DNA from: CAZSDW01 sp964605705
GTDB taxonomy: Bacteria; Fidelibacterota; UBA2242
Direction of reading: 5' to 3'
Length of the DNA stretch: 64,000 nt
Assembly (NCBI GenBank): GCA_964605705.1
Contig: CAZSDW010000015.1
Coordinates: 9,287 to 73,286 of the forward strand
Within the stretch, counting starts at the first letter, position 1, and every line of letters starts with the position of its first letter. A program made the translations under genes and the position numbers. The notes under the pieces were generated by a model. The model did not search any database, was not told where the DNA came from, and saw nothing but the letters and a program-made list of their open reading frames with translations. This document shows positions 63,273 through 64,000 of the stretch, piece by piece.

Positions 63273-63395
63273 ATGGCTGGTTTTACAAACAGTGTTTATG
63301 GATATCAAGAGCACAACCTACCTATTTATTATAGGAAAGATAAATTGTTATTTATAACCCTGGCTATTCAAATAAATTGGACTCTGTTTTGTTGA
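63273..63395 (+). CDS. Short leader ORF overlapping the restriction-modification gene
   Basis: ATG 63273 opens a 40-codon frame that ends at TGA 63393-63395. The TGA overlaps the TTG at 63392-63394, a possible start of the next gene (TTGA). The peptide has a basic/aromatic first half and a hydrophobic end (FITLAIQINWTLF). No family. Could be a translated leader that couples or dampens translation of the downstream gene, or a chance frame. Confidence 0.25.
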   Translation: MAGFTNSVYGYQEHNLPIYYRKDKLLFITLAIQINWTLFC

Positions 63396-64000
63396 GAAAA
63401 TTAGTATCTCAGTATTTATCGAATCTTTCATATACTTCAAATCGTGGAGATGCCCGGGAAGAAAGTTATTATGAACACCTGAAAACGTTGGTTGTGCAAT
63501 ATACCGATAATCAAAATAAAAAAAACATCGATGTCACGATTCTTCCCAAAAAGACCGAAGTCGGCAATCCTGACTTTCGTATCTGGGATGGCAAGAACCA
63601 CATTACCGGCTATATCGAAGCCAAAGACCCATCAGTAAGCAATCTCGATCATATTGAAGATACGGAACAGTTAAAACGCTATCGCTCCACCTTCCCGAAT
63701 GTCATATTGACTAATTTTTACGAATTCAGGCTCTACCGCGACGGACAGCGTATCGCCCAGGTTATGATCAGTCGCCCGGTAATTGCTCAAAAACTCAAAA
63801 CTGCTCCGCCAATCGAAAATATTGACAAATTTAAAGAACTATTTGATCTATTCTTTTCTTTCTCCCTTCCTAAAGTCCTGACAGCTCGAGCATTGGCAAT
63901 TGAATTAGCCAAACGTACCCGCTTTTTACGGGACGAAGTCATTATCGTGGAAATGGCGGAAAATGGCAGTAAGGGACACAATCAGATTATTGGTTTTTAC
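63392..64000 (+). CDS. Type IIG-like restriction/DNA methyltransferase, N-terminal part (3' end outside window)
   Basis: The frame is open to the window end. With TTG 63392 (or TTG 63377) as start the protein begins RKLVSQYLSNLSYTSNRGDA, the usual N-terminus of combined restriction-modification enzymes. A PD-(D/E)xK nuclease core follows: VGNPDFRIWDG ... GYIEAKDPS (Asp and the ExK pair), then TEQLKRYRSTFPNVILTNFY and ELAKRTRFLRDEV, all typical of this family before its N6-adenine methylase domain, which lies outside the window. No ATG start exists in frame, and an in-frame stop at 63352-63357 limits the N-terminus. Confidence 0.8.
   Translation, partial: MRKLVSQYLSNLSYTSNRGDAREESYYEHLKTLVVQYTDNQNKKNIDVTILPKKTEVGNPDFRIWDGKNHITGYIEAKDPSVSNLDHIEDTEQLKRYRSTFPNVILTNFYEFRLYRDGQRIAQVMISRPVIAQKLKTAPPIENIDKFKELFDLFFSFSLPKVLTARALAIELAKRTRFLRDEVIIVEMAENGSKGHNQIIGFY

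Noticed and set aside
1..64000. Genome-wide reassignment of TAG to a sense codon
   Set aside because: Many complete genes here end with TAG at the expected place (for example 265, 2497, 7502, 34080, 37122, 40560).
1..64000. tRNA, rRNA, CRISPR, insertion sequence or prophage
   Set aside because: Nothing fitting these patterns was seen on reading; short repeats found are single-copy palindromes or short direct repeats.

Overview
The window reads as a chromosomal segment from a Gram-negative bacterium of the FCB superphylum, most like Calditrichota/KSB1-type lineages. The reasons are a full set of type IV pilus envelope genes, many lipoproteins and predicted outer-membrane beta-barrels, and six large secreted proteins that end in the same C-terminal sorting module (a PNPFN motif, a FlgD-like Ig fold, and a basic or hydrophobic end such as LLLK). 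That module is typical of type IX secretion cargo. No T9SS machinery gene, rRNA, tRNA, CRISPR array, insertion sequence or origin is visible. The taxon is inferred, not proven.

Layout. 1-7.5 kb: type IV pilus operon (two minor pilins, the first cut by the window edge; prepilin peptidase; PilX-like protein; pilMNOPQ) followed by two stand-alone receiver proteins and a terminator. 7.6-14 kb: beta-lactamase-fold hydrolase, DRG-like GTPase, exported acetolactate decarboxylase, a secreted S1/P1-nuclease-like + beta-helix protein, and a double-thioredoxin disulfide oxidoreductase. 14-21.3 kb: an NtrC-type two-component system next to a run of unrecognised envelope genes, with a candidate sigma-54 promoter in front of one of them. 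21.3-32.6 kb: two tandem lipoprotein serpins, an outer-membrane protein, two tandem DUF3160 proteins and a Cys-repeat protein, all predicted to be exported. 32.7-37.1 kb: small membrane protein, a metallopeptidase-like protein that has lost key residues, AMP nucleosidase, START-like protein, GH5 glycosidase. 37.3-44.3 kb: a large beta-propeller sensor kinase broken by an in-frame TAG, an OMP/LolA-like pair under a TetR regulator with a frameshift, and an orphan response regulator. 44.6-51.7 kb: M49-like peptidase and peptidase T, uracil phosphoribosyltransferase with small zinc-ribbon and DUF2007-like proteins, a sorting-domain protein and a CDF metal exporter. 51.7-60 kb: FtsX/LolD-type ABC transporter (permease cut by an in-frame TAG), B12-type radical SAM protein, OmpR two-component system, Ig-like lipoprotein. 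60-64 kb: small membrane proteins, a metallo-beta-lactamase-fold enzyme and the start of a type IIG-like restriction-modification gene running off the window.

The most interesting parts are: (a) the 14-32 kb envelope/secretion block, with a sigma-54 activator system, an exported zinc-ribbon barrel, paired serpins with divergent reactive loops, and paired DUF3160 proteins; (b) three gene lesions (two in-frame TAG codons and one homopolymer frameshift) where the conserved frame continues intact after the break; (c) the leader of the restriction-modification gene, with a promoter, phased short repeats and a small ORF overlapping a non-ATG start. All domain calls come from reading translated sequence and recognising motifs; no database search was run.
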